Of a stretch of DNA of 64,000 nucleotides, positions 1-8,107 are shown piece by piece; the stretch's first letter is position 1; each line of letters starts with the position of its first letter. This DNA is from Sphingomonadaceae bacterium. GTDB lineage: Bacteria; Pseudomonadota; Alphaproteobacteria; Sphingomonadales; Sphingomonadaceae. The stretch lies in the NCBI GenBank assembly GCA_019239915.1, contig JAFAZF010000001.1:30649-94648 (forward strand). The letters run 5' to 3'. The position numbers and the translations under genes are program-made. A model generated the notes under the pieces. That model worked only from the letters and a program-made list of their open reading frames with translations, made no database searches and had not been told where the DNA came from.

Positions 1-29
1 TGGGTCGCTATGCGGCGGAGCGCTCACCC

Positions 30-75
30 GCCAGCAACCCACCCCTCAATCCCCTCCCTTCCAGGGAGGGGAAGA
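30..75. repeat. CTCCC-type dispersed palindromic repeat, arm 1
   Basis: The stretch carries the block CTCCCTTCCAGGGAGGGGAA after CAACCCACCCCTC. The same blocks recur between narK and nirB at 51519-51556. The gluQRS stop codon and its last residues lie inside this copy. The other arm of the element, if present, lies outside the window. Confidence 0.75.
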
Positions 76-933
76 CGCTCGCAAACCCGCGAGCAATTCC
101 ACCGGATCCACCCCCTCATCCCGCAGCGCCGCCAGGCTCTTCGCCCCGGTCCGCTTGGCGAGCCGCTTGCCGTCCGACCCGAGCAGCAGCGAATGGTGGT
201 GATAGGCGGGCGTCGGAAGGTTGAGCAGCGCCTGAAGCAGGCGATGGACGTGTGTCGCCTCGAACAGATCAACGCCGCGAACCACATCGGTCACGCCCTG
301 CGCGGCATCGTCGACCGTGACGGCGAGATGATAGGACACCGGCGCATCCTTGCGCGCGAGCACGATGTCGCCCTGCCGCTCTGGCGCGGCGCGGACGATC
401 CCCGCCTCGGCATCGTGCCACCACAAGCCCTCTCCCCGGCCCTCTCCTCCAAGGGGAAAGGGAGTAGCGGCGCGGATTGCCGCAGCCATATCGAGCCGCC
501 AGCAATGCGGCTCGTGCGCAATGCGCTCGGCGCGCTTGGCCGGCGCCAGCGCGCGGCATGTGCCGGGATAGACTGGGCCTTCGTCGCCATGCGGCGCCGC
601 CGCGCTCGCGGCGATCTCGGCACGCGTGCAGAAGCAGGGATAGACCAACCCCTCCATCCTCAGCCGCTCGAGCGCCGCCGCGTAGATCTCCAGCCGTTGC
701 GACTGCCGGACGACCTCGCCGTCCCACGCCAGCCCGAGCCAGCGCAGATCCTCCTCGATCCCAACTACGAACGCTTCGCGGGACCGCCCCTGATCGATAT
801 CCTCGATCCGCAGCAGGAAGCGCCCACCATATGCGCGGGCAAAATCATGCGCCTTCACCGCCGAATAGGCATGCCCGAGATGCAGCCGGCCGGTCGGGCT
901 CGGTGCGAAGCGGGTTATCACCAGCTTGTCCAC
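46..933 (-). CDS. gluQRS: Glutamyl-Q tRNA(Asp) synthetase
   Basis: Predicted to activate glutamate and attach it to queuosine at the wobble position of tRNA-Asp. The protein has 295 residues and resembles the catalytic half of glutamyl-tRNA synthetase without the anticodon-binding domain, as expected for GluQRS. The class I HLGH signature is at residues 18-21, a zinc-type Cys-x-Cys pair is at 100/102 with a third Cys in YPGTC at about 126, and a KRLAKR signature lies near the end. Translation starts at GTG. Two features are odd. The C-terminal residues SSPPWKGGD are encoded by a dispersed repeat. An internal segment near residue 155 (PFPLGGEGRGEGL) comes from a second repeat at 421-472. Family assignment is secure, but the natural C-terminus is uncertain. 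Confidence 0.93.
   Translation of the reverse strand: MDKLVITRFAPSPTGRLHLGHAYSAVKAHDFARAYGGRFLLRIEDIDQGRSREAFVVGIEEDLRWLGLAWDGEVVRQSQRLEIYAAALERLRMEGLVYPCFCTRAEIAASAAAPHGDEGPVYPGTCRALAPAKRAERIAHEPHCWRLDMAAAIRAATPFPLGGEGRGEGLWWHDAEAGIVRAAPERQGDIVLARKDAPVSYHLAVTVDDAAQGVTDVVRGVDLFEATHVHRLLQALLNLPTPAYHHHSLLLGSDGKRLAKRTGAKSLAALRDEGVDPVELLAGLRASSPPWKGGD
421..472. repeat. GGGGA-rich repeat inserted in gluQRS
   Basis: A short inverted element, CTCTCCCCGGCCCTCTCC followed by AAGGGGAAAGGG, sits in frame inside gluQRS. It encodes the GGEGRGEG-type peptide that such repeats typically give when they land in coding sequence. It lies between the zinc-site region and the second half of the catalytic domain, so a surface loop is likely (inference). 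Confidence 0.55.
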
Positions 934-1124
934 AGCACGCTCAACAAGTGACTTGACGATACGAGTCGGGCGATGCTGTCATATTCGCGCAACCGGGAGT
1001 CGCCATGGGCGGCCCCAGTTACGGAAGGCGCGGCCGAGGGTTCGGCGACCGCGCCCTGAGTGCGACAGGGCCGGGGGCTGACACCAAGGCGGGGCTTGCC
1101 ACGCTGCGGAGGCCTCGTCCTTTC

Positions 1125-1709
1125 ATGTATCATCGCGACCTTCTCGAACGCACCGATACCGACCGTCATCTCGAAAGCTGCCCGAGCCTCGTCCTCAACG
1201 CGGACTATACGCCGCTTTCCTATTATCCCTTGAGCCTGTGGCCGTGGCAGACCGCGGTCAAGGCGGTGTTCCTCGAGCGCGTCGACATCGTCGCCAACTA
1301 TGAGCGCGAGGTGCGCAGCGCCAATTTCGCGATGCAGCTGCCGAGCGTGATCGCGTTGCGCCAGTTCGTGCGTCCGTCCGCGCATCCCGCCTTCACGCGC
1401 TTCAACCTGTTCCTGCGCGACAGCTTCCGATGCCAATATTGCGGCAGCCACGACGACCTGACCTTCGATCACGTCATCCCGCGCGCGCAGGGCGGCCGGA
1501 CGACCTGGGAAAATGTCGCCACCGCCTGCGCGCCGTGCAACCTGCGCAAGGGCGGGCGGACGCCGCGCCAGGCCGGCATCAAGCTCTACCGCGAGGCCTA
1601 TCGCCCGACGAGCTGGCAACTCCAGGAAAACGGCCGCCGCTTCCCGCCCAACTATCTCCACGAAAGCTGGCGCGACTGGCTTTACTGGGACGTGCCGCTG
1701 GAGGCGTAG
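1125..1709 (+). CDS. HNH endonuclease family protein
   Basis: A predicted metal-dependent nuclease of 194 residues. The HNH/zinc core is visible in the C-terminal half: CQYCG, then FDHVIPRAQGG, WENVATAC and APCNLRKGG, giving the usual C-x2-C ... H ... N ... C-x2-C arrangement. I start at the ATG at 1125 (MYHRDLLERTD) because the 40 codons upstream in the same frame are arginine/proline-rich and look like non-coding DNA. It diverges from gluQRS, and its 3' end overlaps the convergent glycosyltransferase pseudogene by 28 bp. Stand-alone HNH proteins of this kind are widespread in alphaproteobacteria. Their physiological substrate is not known, and nothing here marks it as a restriction enzyme or homing nuclease. 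Confidence 0.88.
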   Translation: MYHRDLLERTDTDRHLESCPSLVLNADYTPLSYYPLSLWPWQTAVKAVFLERVDIVANYEREVRSANFAMQLPSVIALRQFVRPSAHPAFTRFNLFLRDSFRCQYCGSHDDLTFDHVIPRAQGGRTTWENVATACAPCNLRKGGRTPRQAGIKLYREAYRPTSWQLQENGRRFPPNYLHESWRDWLYWDVPLEA

Positions 1710-2411
1710 CCCGCCTCGGCGAAGAGGATGCCCATGATGCTGTCCGGGCGCGGGCCGGCGGCCTTGTCGTAGCCGTTGATCCGCAGCAGCTCGTTCCAGA
1801 AGTGCACGGCGACGGTGCCCTCGGCCCAGCTCAGCGCGCCGATCCCGGGGCGCGGGCGGAACAGCTCGGCGGCCTGCGGCCAGTGTAGCGGATAGAAGAC
1901 CTTGGGCTCCTGCACCTGCGATCGCAGCTCATGCTGGTGGACGAGCGCGGTGACGAGATGCGGGCCGGTATAGGCCCAGATCGGCCGATCGCGCAGCGCG
2001 TCGGCGACCGCGATGGCATCGTCGAGGAAGGCGTGGTCGCGCGGCAGGCCGAGCACCGCGCCGTTGACGAGGCTGTCGTCCTCGCGGCCGATCAGCACCG
2101 GCACGCCGGGCCAGTCCGCGCTCAGGCAGTAGATGTCCGTATCGACCCAGACGAGCCCGGTCCGGCGAATCATATGGTAGCGAAAGCGATCGGAGAATTG
2201 CGCGATCGTACCGCGATGCGGACCGACGCCGATCGCGAAGAACTGGTCGCGCGGCAGGATGACCGCAGCGTCCGCGGAGCTCACCCCTGCCGGCAGCGCC
2301 TGCGGCGCGTAGGAGAACAGCGTGATCTCATGCCCGTGGCGCACGAACGAGGCGAGGCAGGCAAGCTCCTGCCCGCGTGAGCGGGCCTTCGAAGAAGCTG
2401 CCGAAGCGCAT
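1682..2411 (-). pseudogene. Frameshifted DXD-type glycosyltransferase
   Basis: This is a paralogue of the intact gene at 14187-14891. Reading starts at ATG 2411 with MRFGSFFEGPLTR. An extra G in the GGG run at 2372-2374 (CCC on the plus strand) then shifts the frame. Removing one G restores LTRQELACLASFVR, which aligns residue for residue with LSRQERACLTSFVR in the intact copy. The second frame continues with HGHEITLFSY, the DXD motif WVDTDIYCLSADWP and a C-terminal WNELLRINGYDK. It matches the paralogue to the end, with about nine extra residues read on the antisense of the HNH gene. Everything except the one-base shift looks functional, so this may be a recent mutation or a sequencing error. 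Family role: transfer of a sugar to a glycan; acceptor unknown. Confidence 0.85.
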
Positions 2412-2518
2412 GATCGGGTGGATAGGGTGCGGCCGCGCTCGCGTCGAGCCGAGCTGAGGCGCGTAACGGTTCCACGCGGGATTGACCCCGCGCTCGCCGC
2501 ACCGCAGCATACGATCCC

Positions 2519-5179
2519 ATGGCCGCCACCCCGATCGCGCAGAACCCCGACATTCGCTTCCTCGGACGCCTGCTCGGCAACGTAATCCGTGAGCATGGCG
2601 GCGACAGGCTGTTCCGCCGCATCGAATATATCCGATCGACCTCGGTAGATCGCGCGCGCGGGATCGCCGAGGCGGATTCGATCGACACCGGCCTCTCCGC
2701 GCTCAGCCTCGACGACACGCTCGCCTTCGTGCGCGGCTTCATGCTCTTCTCGATGCTCGCCAATCTCGCCGAGGATCGCCAGGGCGTCGCCGCCGAGCCC
2801 GGCGCCGAGGTCGCGCATGCGCTGGCGAGATTGGCCGACGAGAAGATCGATCATGATCGCGTAATGGCGCTGCTCGATCACGCGCTGATCGTCCCCGTGC
2901 TCACCGCGCACCCGACCGAGGTGCGGCGCAAGAGCATGATCGATCACCGTAACCACATCGCCGAGCTGATGATGATGCGCGACGCCGGGCGGCTCGAGAC
3001 GCTCGACGGCGAGCTCGTCGACAAGGCGATCGCGCGCCAGATCGCGCTGCTCTGGCAGACCCGCCCGCTCCGGCGCGAGCGGCTCTATGTATTCGACGAG
3101 ATCGAGACCGCGCTCGCCTATCTGCGCGACGTGCTGCTGCCGACGCTGCCCGCGCTCTATGCGCGCTGGGAGCGCGCGCTCGGGCAGCGGCCGCCAAGCT
3201 TCCTGCGGCTCGGCAACTGGATCGGCGGCGATCGCGACGGCAACCCCAACGTCAACGCCGAGACGCTGCGCCATGTCCTCGCGCGATCGGCCGAGGCGGT
3301 GCTCTCCTATTATCTCGAGGCGATCCACGCGCTCGGCGCCGAGCTCTCGATCTCGACCGAGCTGACGCCGGTCTCGGACGAGGTGACGGCGTTGGCAGAG
3401 CGCGCGCACGATTATTCGAAGGCGCGCGCCGACGAGCCCTATCGGCAAGCACTGGTCGGCGTCTACGGACGGCTCGCGGCGAATTACCAGTCGATCGTAG
3501 GTCGTGCACCTGCACGCGCGACGCCGGTCAAGGGCGAACCCTATGCAGGGCCGGACGAATTCCGCGCCGATCTCGAAGCGCTTGCCCGGACGGTAGGGAC
3601 GAGCGGCGCGCTTGGGCGGCTGATCCGCGCGGTCGAGACGTTCGGCTTCCATCTCGCGACGCTCGATCTCCGCCAGAATGCCGACGTCCATGAGCGTGTC
3701 GTCGCCGAGCTGCTCAAGGTCGCGGGCGTCGAGGCCGATTATCTGGCGCTCGACGAGGCGACACGGGTCGCGCTGCTGCGCCGCGAGCTTGCCAGCGCGC
3801 GGCCGCTGTCGAGCCCCTGGGCGAACTATTCGGCGGAGACGCAGTCGGAACTCGCGATCGTCCACGCCGCGGCGCAGGCGCTCAAGCTCTACGGCGCGCA
3901 CGCGATCGAGATCTACAATATCTCCAAGGCCGAGAGCGTCTCCGATCTGCTCGAGGTCAACGTCATGCTCAAGGAAGCGGGGCTCTATCGGCCGCCGCTC
4001 GAGCAGGGCGACGCACCCGCGGCCGCGATCATGGCGGTGCCGCTGTTCGAGACGATCGGCGATCTCGAGAACGCACCGGACGTGATGACCGCCTATTTCG
4101 GCCTGCCCGAGGTCGCCGCGATCGCGTCCGCGCGCGGCCATCAGGAGGTGATGGTCGGCTATTCGGACTCGAACAAGGACGGCGGCTATCTCACCTCGGT
4201 GTGGTCGCTGCACCAGGCGAGCCGCGCGCTCGCGCCGGTGTTCGAGGCGGCGGGCGTGCGCATGCAGCTGTTCCACGGCCGCGGCGGCGCAGTCGGGCGC
4301 GGCGGCGGCTCGTCCTTCGCCGCGATCCTCGCGCAGCCGCCGGGCACGGTGAATGGCCGCATCCGCATCACCGAGCAGGGCGAGGTGATCGCCGCCAAGT
4401 ACGGCACGCGCGAGAGCGCGATGACCAACCTCGAGGCGATGGCCTCGGCGACCCTGCTCTCCAGCCTCGAGCCGCCGGCGCTGCCGCAGACCGATTATGA
4501 TCGCTTCGCGGAGACGATGGCGCAGATCTCGAAGGCCGCGTTCGAGGCCTATCGCGATCTCGTCTATGGCGACGACCGCTTCCGCACCTTCTTCCGCGAG
4601 CTGACGCCGCTGCCCGAGATCGCCGGCCTCAAGATCGGCTCGCGCCCCGCCAGCCGCACCAAGTCCGATCGCATCGAGGATCTGCGCGCGATCCCGTGGG
4701 TGTTCTCGTGGTCGCAGGTCCGGATCATGCTGCCCGGCTGGTACGGCGTCGGCTTCGGGCTGAAGGCGGTCAAGGACCAGGGGCTGCTGCGCGAGATGCT
4801 GGAGGCCTGGCCGTTCCTGCAGGCGACGCTCGCCAACATGGAGATGGTGCTCGCCAAGTCCGACATGGGGATCGCCGAACATTATGTCCCGCTGGTGCAG
4901 GACCAGGACTTCGCCAGGACGACCTTCGCACGCATCCACGAGAGCTGGAAGCTGACCCGCGACATGCTGCTCTCGGTGACGCGGCAGACGCGGTTGCTCG
5001 AGAAATCACCCGCGTTGGAGACTTCGATCCGGCTGCGACTGCCCTATATCGAGCCGCTCAACCACCTCCAGATCGAGCTCCTGAAACGCCACCGCGCCGG
5101 CGAGGACGATCCGCGCATCAAGGAAGGAATCGAACTCTCGATCAACGCCATCGCGACGGCGCTCAGGAACAGCGGGTGA
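2519..5179 (+). CDS. ppc: Phosphoenolpyruvate carboxylase
   Basis: Catalyses PEP plus bicarbonate to oxaloacetate and phosphate, refilling the TCA cycle. At 886 residues it has normal family length. Visible signatures are the catalytic histidine in VLTAHPTEVRRKS (H131), the glycine-rich loop FHGRGGAVGRGGG, the GYSDSNKDGGYLTS motif and a C-terminus ending INAIATALRNSG, close to the usual ...RNTG end. The start at 2519 leads directly into the conserved N-terminal region. The gene stands alone between the glycosyltransferase pseudogene and the HEPN cassette. Confident assignment. Confidence 0.98.
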   Translation: MAATPIAQNPDIRFLGRLLGNVIREHGGDRLFRRIEYIRSTSVDRARGIAEADSIDTGLSALSLDDTLAFVRGFMLFSMLANLAEDRQGVAAEPGAEVAHALARLADEKIDHDRVMALLDHALIVPVLTAHPTEVRRKSMIDHRNHIAELMMMRDAGRLETLDGELVDKAIARQIALLWQTRPLRRERLYVFDEIETALAYLRDVLLPTLPALYARWERALGQRPPSFLRLGNWIGGDRDGNPNVNAETLRHVLARSAEAVLSYYLEAIHALGAELSISTELTPVSDEVTALAERAHDYSKARADEPYRQALVGVYGRLAANYQSIVGRAPARATPVKGEPYAGPDEFRADLEALARTVGTSGALGRLIRAVETFGFHLATLDLRQNADVHERVVAELLKVAGVEADYLALDEATRVALLRRELASARPLSSPWANYSAETQSELAIVHAAAQALKLYGAHAIEIYNISKAESVSDLLEVNVMLKEAGLYRPPLEQGDAPAAAIMAVPLFETIGDLENAPDVMTAYFGLPEVAAIASARGHQEVMVGYSDSNKDGGYLTSVWSLHQASRALAPVFEAAGVRMQLFHGRGGAVGRGGGSSFAAILAQPPGTVNGRIRITEQGEVIAAKYGTRESAMTNLEAMASATLLSSLEPPALPQTDYDRFAETMAQISKAAFEAYRDLVYGDDRFRTFFRELTPLPEIAGLKIGSRPASRTKSDRIEDLRAIPWVFSWSQVRIMLPGWYGVGFGLKAVKDQGLLREMLEAWPFLQATLANMEMVLAKSDMGIAEHYVPLVQDQDFARTTFARIHESWKLTRDMLLSVTRQTRLLEKSPALETSIRLRLPYIEPLNHLQIELLKRHRAGEDDPRIKEGIELSINAIATALRNSG

Positions 5180-5185
5180 TCGACG

Positions 5186-5656
5186 CTATGCAGGCCGCTT
5201 TTTGAAGAGGACATGAGCGGCAAATGCACGCCGATCTTTTGCGGGCACTTTCTGGAATTCTTTCATTGCCTGTTCGGTCGTTTTGATGTCGGCAACAACT
5301 TCCGACTTTGTCAGTCGAACTGCAGGATCGTAATCAGCGGCGTGGCGCTTCTCCTGCATCGTAACGAAGGTGTTCGCGAAATCCTCTATCGCTTTAGGAA
5401 ACTTGGTTATCAAGCCGTCCTTACACGCCGATTTCGTAAACCCATGCTCAAGCGCGCGATAGGTCTGGCGCCACGCATGTTTGCTGCGAGTCGCGTTCAT
5501 GCCGCCGACTAACAGATCGGCGCAGCTACGAGCCAGGCAATGGAACATCGCATAATAAGCGGAGCTGGTTGCGCGTCGCAAGCTGACCTGAGACGGTTTG
5601 CCCTTGCACGACGCAACGAGAATGTTCGCCGACGCGATTAGATCAAGCGGCTGCAT
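5186..5656 (-). CDS. HEPN-domain protein (UPF0332-like)
   Basis: A 156-residue, mostly helical protein. The early segment RRATSSAYYAMFHCLA and the later RHAADYDP (R104-P111) match the two signatures of UPF0332/HEPN proteins: an A-YYA-FH helix and an R-x2-ADY motif. HEPN proteins are often RNases or toxins paired with a small partner. The canonical Rx4-6H RNase motif is not obvious here, so activity is open. It overlaps the upstream gene by 14 bp, so the two are probably co-translated. Codon usage is noticeably less GC-rich than in ppc or the histidine kinase, suggesting acquisition by transfer. It converges on ppc only 6 bp away. Confidence 0.68.
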   Translation of the reverse strand: MQPLDLIASANILVASCKGKPSQVSLRRATSSAYYAMFHCLARSCADLLVGGMNATRSKHAWRQTYRALEHGFTKSACKDGLITKFPKAIEDFANTFVTMQEKRHAADYDPAVRLTKSEVVADIKTTEQAMKEFQKVPAKDRRAFAAHVLFKKRPA

Positions 5657-5933
5657 GCCTTAGACGATCGTTGTCACGCTTGCTCAGAAACCGGAAGATC
5701 GGAAACCCCGTGTCACCGCGCTCGCGCAATTTCGGCCGAACATGTCGAACCAAACCGGCGAGCTTGCTGGACTCCAATCCGGATACGTCGCTGTCAAAAA
5801 CGACCGTAATCCTAAGGATCGGATCGCCATCGCTATCGCTATCGGGTTCGATCGAAATGCTATCGATCTTCGCATCTGTGAAGCGCTCTTTCACGATCCC
5901 CGAGACGATGTCCTCAAGGGAAGCCGCCATCAC
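5643..5933 (-). CDS. Small acidic protein, partner of the HEPN gene
   Basis: A 96-residue protein with no family I recognise. The centre is acidic and beta-rich (SISIEPDSDSDGDPILRITV) and is followed by a basic C-terminal third (LVRHVRPKLRERGDTGFP). It lacks the GSx10DxD signature of MNT nucleotidyltransferases, the usual HEPN partner, so it is not a standard MNT antitoxin. It is the first gene of the two-gene unit and overlaps the HEPN gene by 14 bp. GC content is low, like its partner. Position suggests an antitoxin or regulatory subunit (inference only). Confidence 0.6.
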   Translation of the reverse strand: MMAASLEDIVSGIVKERFTDAKIDSISIEPDSDSDGDPILRITVVFDSDVSGLESSKLAGLVRHVRPKLRERGDTGFPIFRFLSKRDNDRLRHAAA

Positions 5934-5958
5934 CCACCTCAGTTAGCTCATCAGCAAA

Positions 5959-5976
5959 CTATCATGCATCTGATAG
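5959..5976. promoter_or_regulatory. Inverted repeat upstream of the HEPN cassette
   Basis: CTATCA-TGCATC-TGATAG is a perfect 6-bp inverted repeat with a 6-nt loop, 26-43 bp upstream of the cassette start. It lies in AT-rich DNA between the cassette and the histidine-kinase 3' end. It could be an operator for autoregulation or a weak terminator for the kinase transcript. No T-run follows, which favours an operator. Confidence 0.35.
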
Positions 5977-6020
5977 CATAACAACGCGGCCTATCTGTGA
6001 ATGACGCCTCTGTCGCCGCG

Positions 6021-7373
6021 TCACACCGCCGGCAACATGCAGACCATCTCGAGACCACCGCCGTTGCGGTTCATCGCCTGGAGCGTGCCGCCATGCGCGA
6101 CCGCGATCGCGCGGGCGATGGCGAGGCCGAGCCCGAGGCCGCCGGTCGCGCGGCTGCGCGAGGGCTCGCCGCGCTCGAACGGGCGGAACAGCCGCTCGAT
6201 CAGCTCGGGCGCGATGCCCGGCCCGCGATCGATCACCTGCAGGCGGACGAGTCCCTCGGCGCAGGCGAGTTCGAGTTCGGCGCCGCCGCCATATTTGACC
6301 GCATTGTCGACGAGGTTCTGCACCAGCCGCTCAAGCGCGAGCGCGTCGCCGGTGACGACGCAGCGGCCCTGCGCGGTGACCGGCGCGACGCTGCCGCCCA
6401 TCTCGCGCGCATGCGCGGCGACGCGCGCGACCAGCGGCGCGAGATCGATCGCGGCACGCTCGCCGACGCCGGCGCCGCTCCTGAGATAGCCGATCGTGGC
6501 GGCGACCATCGCGCGCATCTGCTCGATATCCGCCTGCACCGGCGAGCGCACCGCCTCCGGCGCGCCCTCGATGCGGAAGGCGATGCGCGCGAGCGGCGTC
6601 CGCAGATCGTGCGCGATCGCGCCGATCATCGCGGTGCGTTCGGCGAGATAATCCTGCAGCCGCTGCTGCATCGTGTTGAGCGCCTGCGCGGTGAGCCGCA
6701 GCTCGGCCGGCCCCTCGACCGGCACCGGCGGCGCATCGGGATCATGGCCGAGCGTCTCGACGGCGGTGGCGAAGCGGCGCATCGGCCGCGTGATCCGCCG
6801 CGCGAACAGGAAGGCGACCGGTAGCATCAGGATCGCGCTGGTCGCGAACCACAGCAGGAAGCGCTTCTGCCACTGGCTGAGCCATGGCCGCGGCGGCGAG
6901 CGCAGCAGCTGCCAGCGCCCGTCCGGCTGCTCGACGCCGACCAGCACGGTGTTGAAGAACAGCGGGTCGCCGTGCCGCATCGGCACGCCACCGGTGTCGC
7001 GCTCGCGATGATAGGGAAAGGACTGGCTCTGATCGGATTCGTAGACCAGCCGCAGCCGATCGGCAGCGATACCGGTCAGCCGCGCCAGCGCCTCGGTGAA
7101 TTCGGGGTTGGCGACCATGCCGAGCGCGTGCGGATCGGGCGGCATATCGGCGACCCCGGAGAGCAGCATGCGCGGCCGCTCGCGATCGCGCGGATGGCCG
7201 CGCCTGCCGATCGGCGGCGCTATCGCGTCGGCGAGATCGCGCATCGACACAAAATCGGGGCGCGGCTGCGGACCGAACATGAAGAAGGCGGTCGGCACGA
7301 GCTGTGCGACGATCAGCGTCGCCACGATCAGCAGCAGCGTCTGCCAGAGGATCGGCAGCGCGCGCCGGTTCAT
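6021..7373 (-). CDS. Membrane sensor histidine kinase
   Basis: A 450-residue two-component sensor. TM1 spans about residues 7-32 and is followed by a periplasmic domain of about 135 residues. TM2 is at about 172-190, then HAMP, the H-box HDLRTPLARI (phospho-accepting H255) and an ATPase domain with LVDNAVKYG, DRGPGIAP and GGLGLGLAIAR. The start at 7373 gives a 4-bp ATGA overlap with the response-regulator stop; the longer upstream open frame is antisense noise. It is the last gene of the EF-hand/regulator/kinase operon. The ligand is unknown, but the partner EF-hand protein suggests a cation or envelope signal (inference). Confidence 0.93.
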   Translation of the reverse strand: MNRRALPILWQTLLLIVATLIVAQLVPTAFFMFGPQPRPDFVSMRDLADAIAPPIGRRGHPRDRERPRMLLSGVADMPPDPHALGMVANPEFTEALARLTGIAADRLRLVYESDQSQSFPYHRERDTGGVPMRHGDPLFFNTVLVGVEQPDGRWQLLRSPPRPWLSQWQKRFLLWFATSAILMLPVAFLFARRITRPMRRFATAVETLGHDPDAPPVPVEGPAELRLTAQALNTMQQRLQDYLAERTAMIGAIAHDLRTPLARIAFRIEGAPEAVRSPVQADIEQMRAMVAATIGYLRSGAGVGERAAIDLAPLVARVAAHAREMGGSVAPVTAQGRCVVTGDALALERLVQNLVDNAVKYGGGAELELACAEGLVRLQVIDRGPGIAPELIERLFRPFERGEPSRSRATGGLGLGLAIARAIAVAHGGTLQAMNRNGGGLEMVCMLPAV

Positions 7374-8107
7374 GCCTCCTCGGGCCGCAGCGCGAGCATA
7401 TAGCCTTCGTTGCGGATCGTGCGGATCGGATCGCCGGGCCCGAGCTTCTTGCGCAGCCGGCTGATCGTCACGTCGATGGCGCGATCGAACACGTCGGCAT
7501 CGCCGCCCTTGGCAAACTCGATGAGCTGATCGCGCGAGAGCACGCGCTGCGGCCGATCGAGAAACGCGGTGAGCACGCGGAACTCGGCATCGGTGAGCGA
7601 TACCGGCTCGCTTGTGCCCCGCGACAACGCGCGGGCGACCAGATCGAGCGTCCATTCCCCGAAGCGGCGGCGGGGCGGCGCGCCGGCCTCCTCGTTCGCC
7701 TGGCCGCGGCGGAGCACGGCACGGACGCGGGCGAGGAGCTCGCGCGGGTTGCACGGCTTGGCGACATAATCGTCGGCGCCGACCTCGAGGCCGATGATGC
7801 GATCGACATCCTCGCCGATCGCCGAGAGCATGATCACCGGCGGCCGGCGCGGCCCCCGCATCCGCCGCAGGATCGAGAGCCCGTCCTCGCCCGGCATCAT
7901 CAGGTCGAGGATGACGAGATCATAATCCTCGCGCCCGAGCGCGGCGTCCATCGCCACGCCATCCTCTGCGGTGGCGACGATTAGATTGTTGGCGCGCAGG
8001 AACTCGGCGATCAGCTCGCGGAGATCGGCATCGTCGTCGACGACGAGCACGCGCGGGCTCGGCGGCTGGACCGTGGGCGGCTGGATGGTGGCGAGGGCGT
8101 TCATCAC
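7370..8107 (-). CDS. OmpR/PhoB-family response regulator
   Basis: A 245-residue DNA-binding regulator. The receiver domain starts with VLVVDDDADLREL, has the phospho-acceptor in LVILDLMMPGEDG (D68) and a YVAKP lysine at about 118. The C-terminal winged-helix domain includes LTDAEFRVLTAFLDRP and the terminal basic DVTISRLRKKLGPGDPIRT region. It overlaps the kinase by 4 bp downstream and the EF-hand gene by 4 bp upstream (ATGA both times), so all three are translationally coupled. It probably regulates its own operon; the wider regulon cannot be read from this window. Confidence 0.95.
   Translation of the reverse strand: MMNALATIQPPTVQPPSPRVLVVDDDADLRELIAEFLRANNLIVATAEDGVAMDAALGREDYDLVILDLMMPGEDGLSILRRMRGPRRPPVIMLSAIGEDVDRIIGLEVGADDYVAKPCNPRELLARVRAVLRRGQANEEAGAPPRRRFGEWTLDLVARALSRGTSEPVSLTDAEFRVLTAFLDRPQRVLSRDQLIEFAKGGDADVFDRAIDVTISRLRKKLGPGDPIRTIRNEGYMLALRPEEA

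Noticed and set aside
1125..1709. HNH protein as a homing or restriction nuclease
   Set aside because: No intron, intein or methyltransferase is nearby; it fits the common stand-alone alphaproteobacterial type.
1682..4939. 1085-residue open frame on the minus strand
   Set aside because: Most of it is antisense to ppc and rich in Arg, Asp and Gly with no family features. Only its last part is real, as the frameshifted glycosyltransferase.
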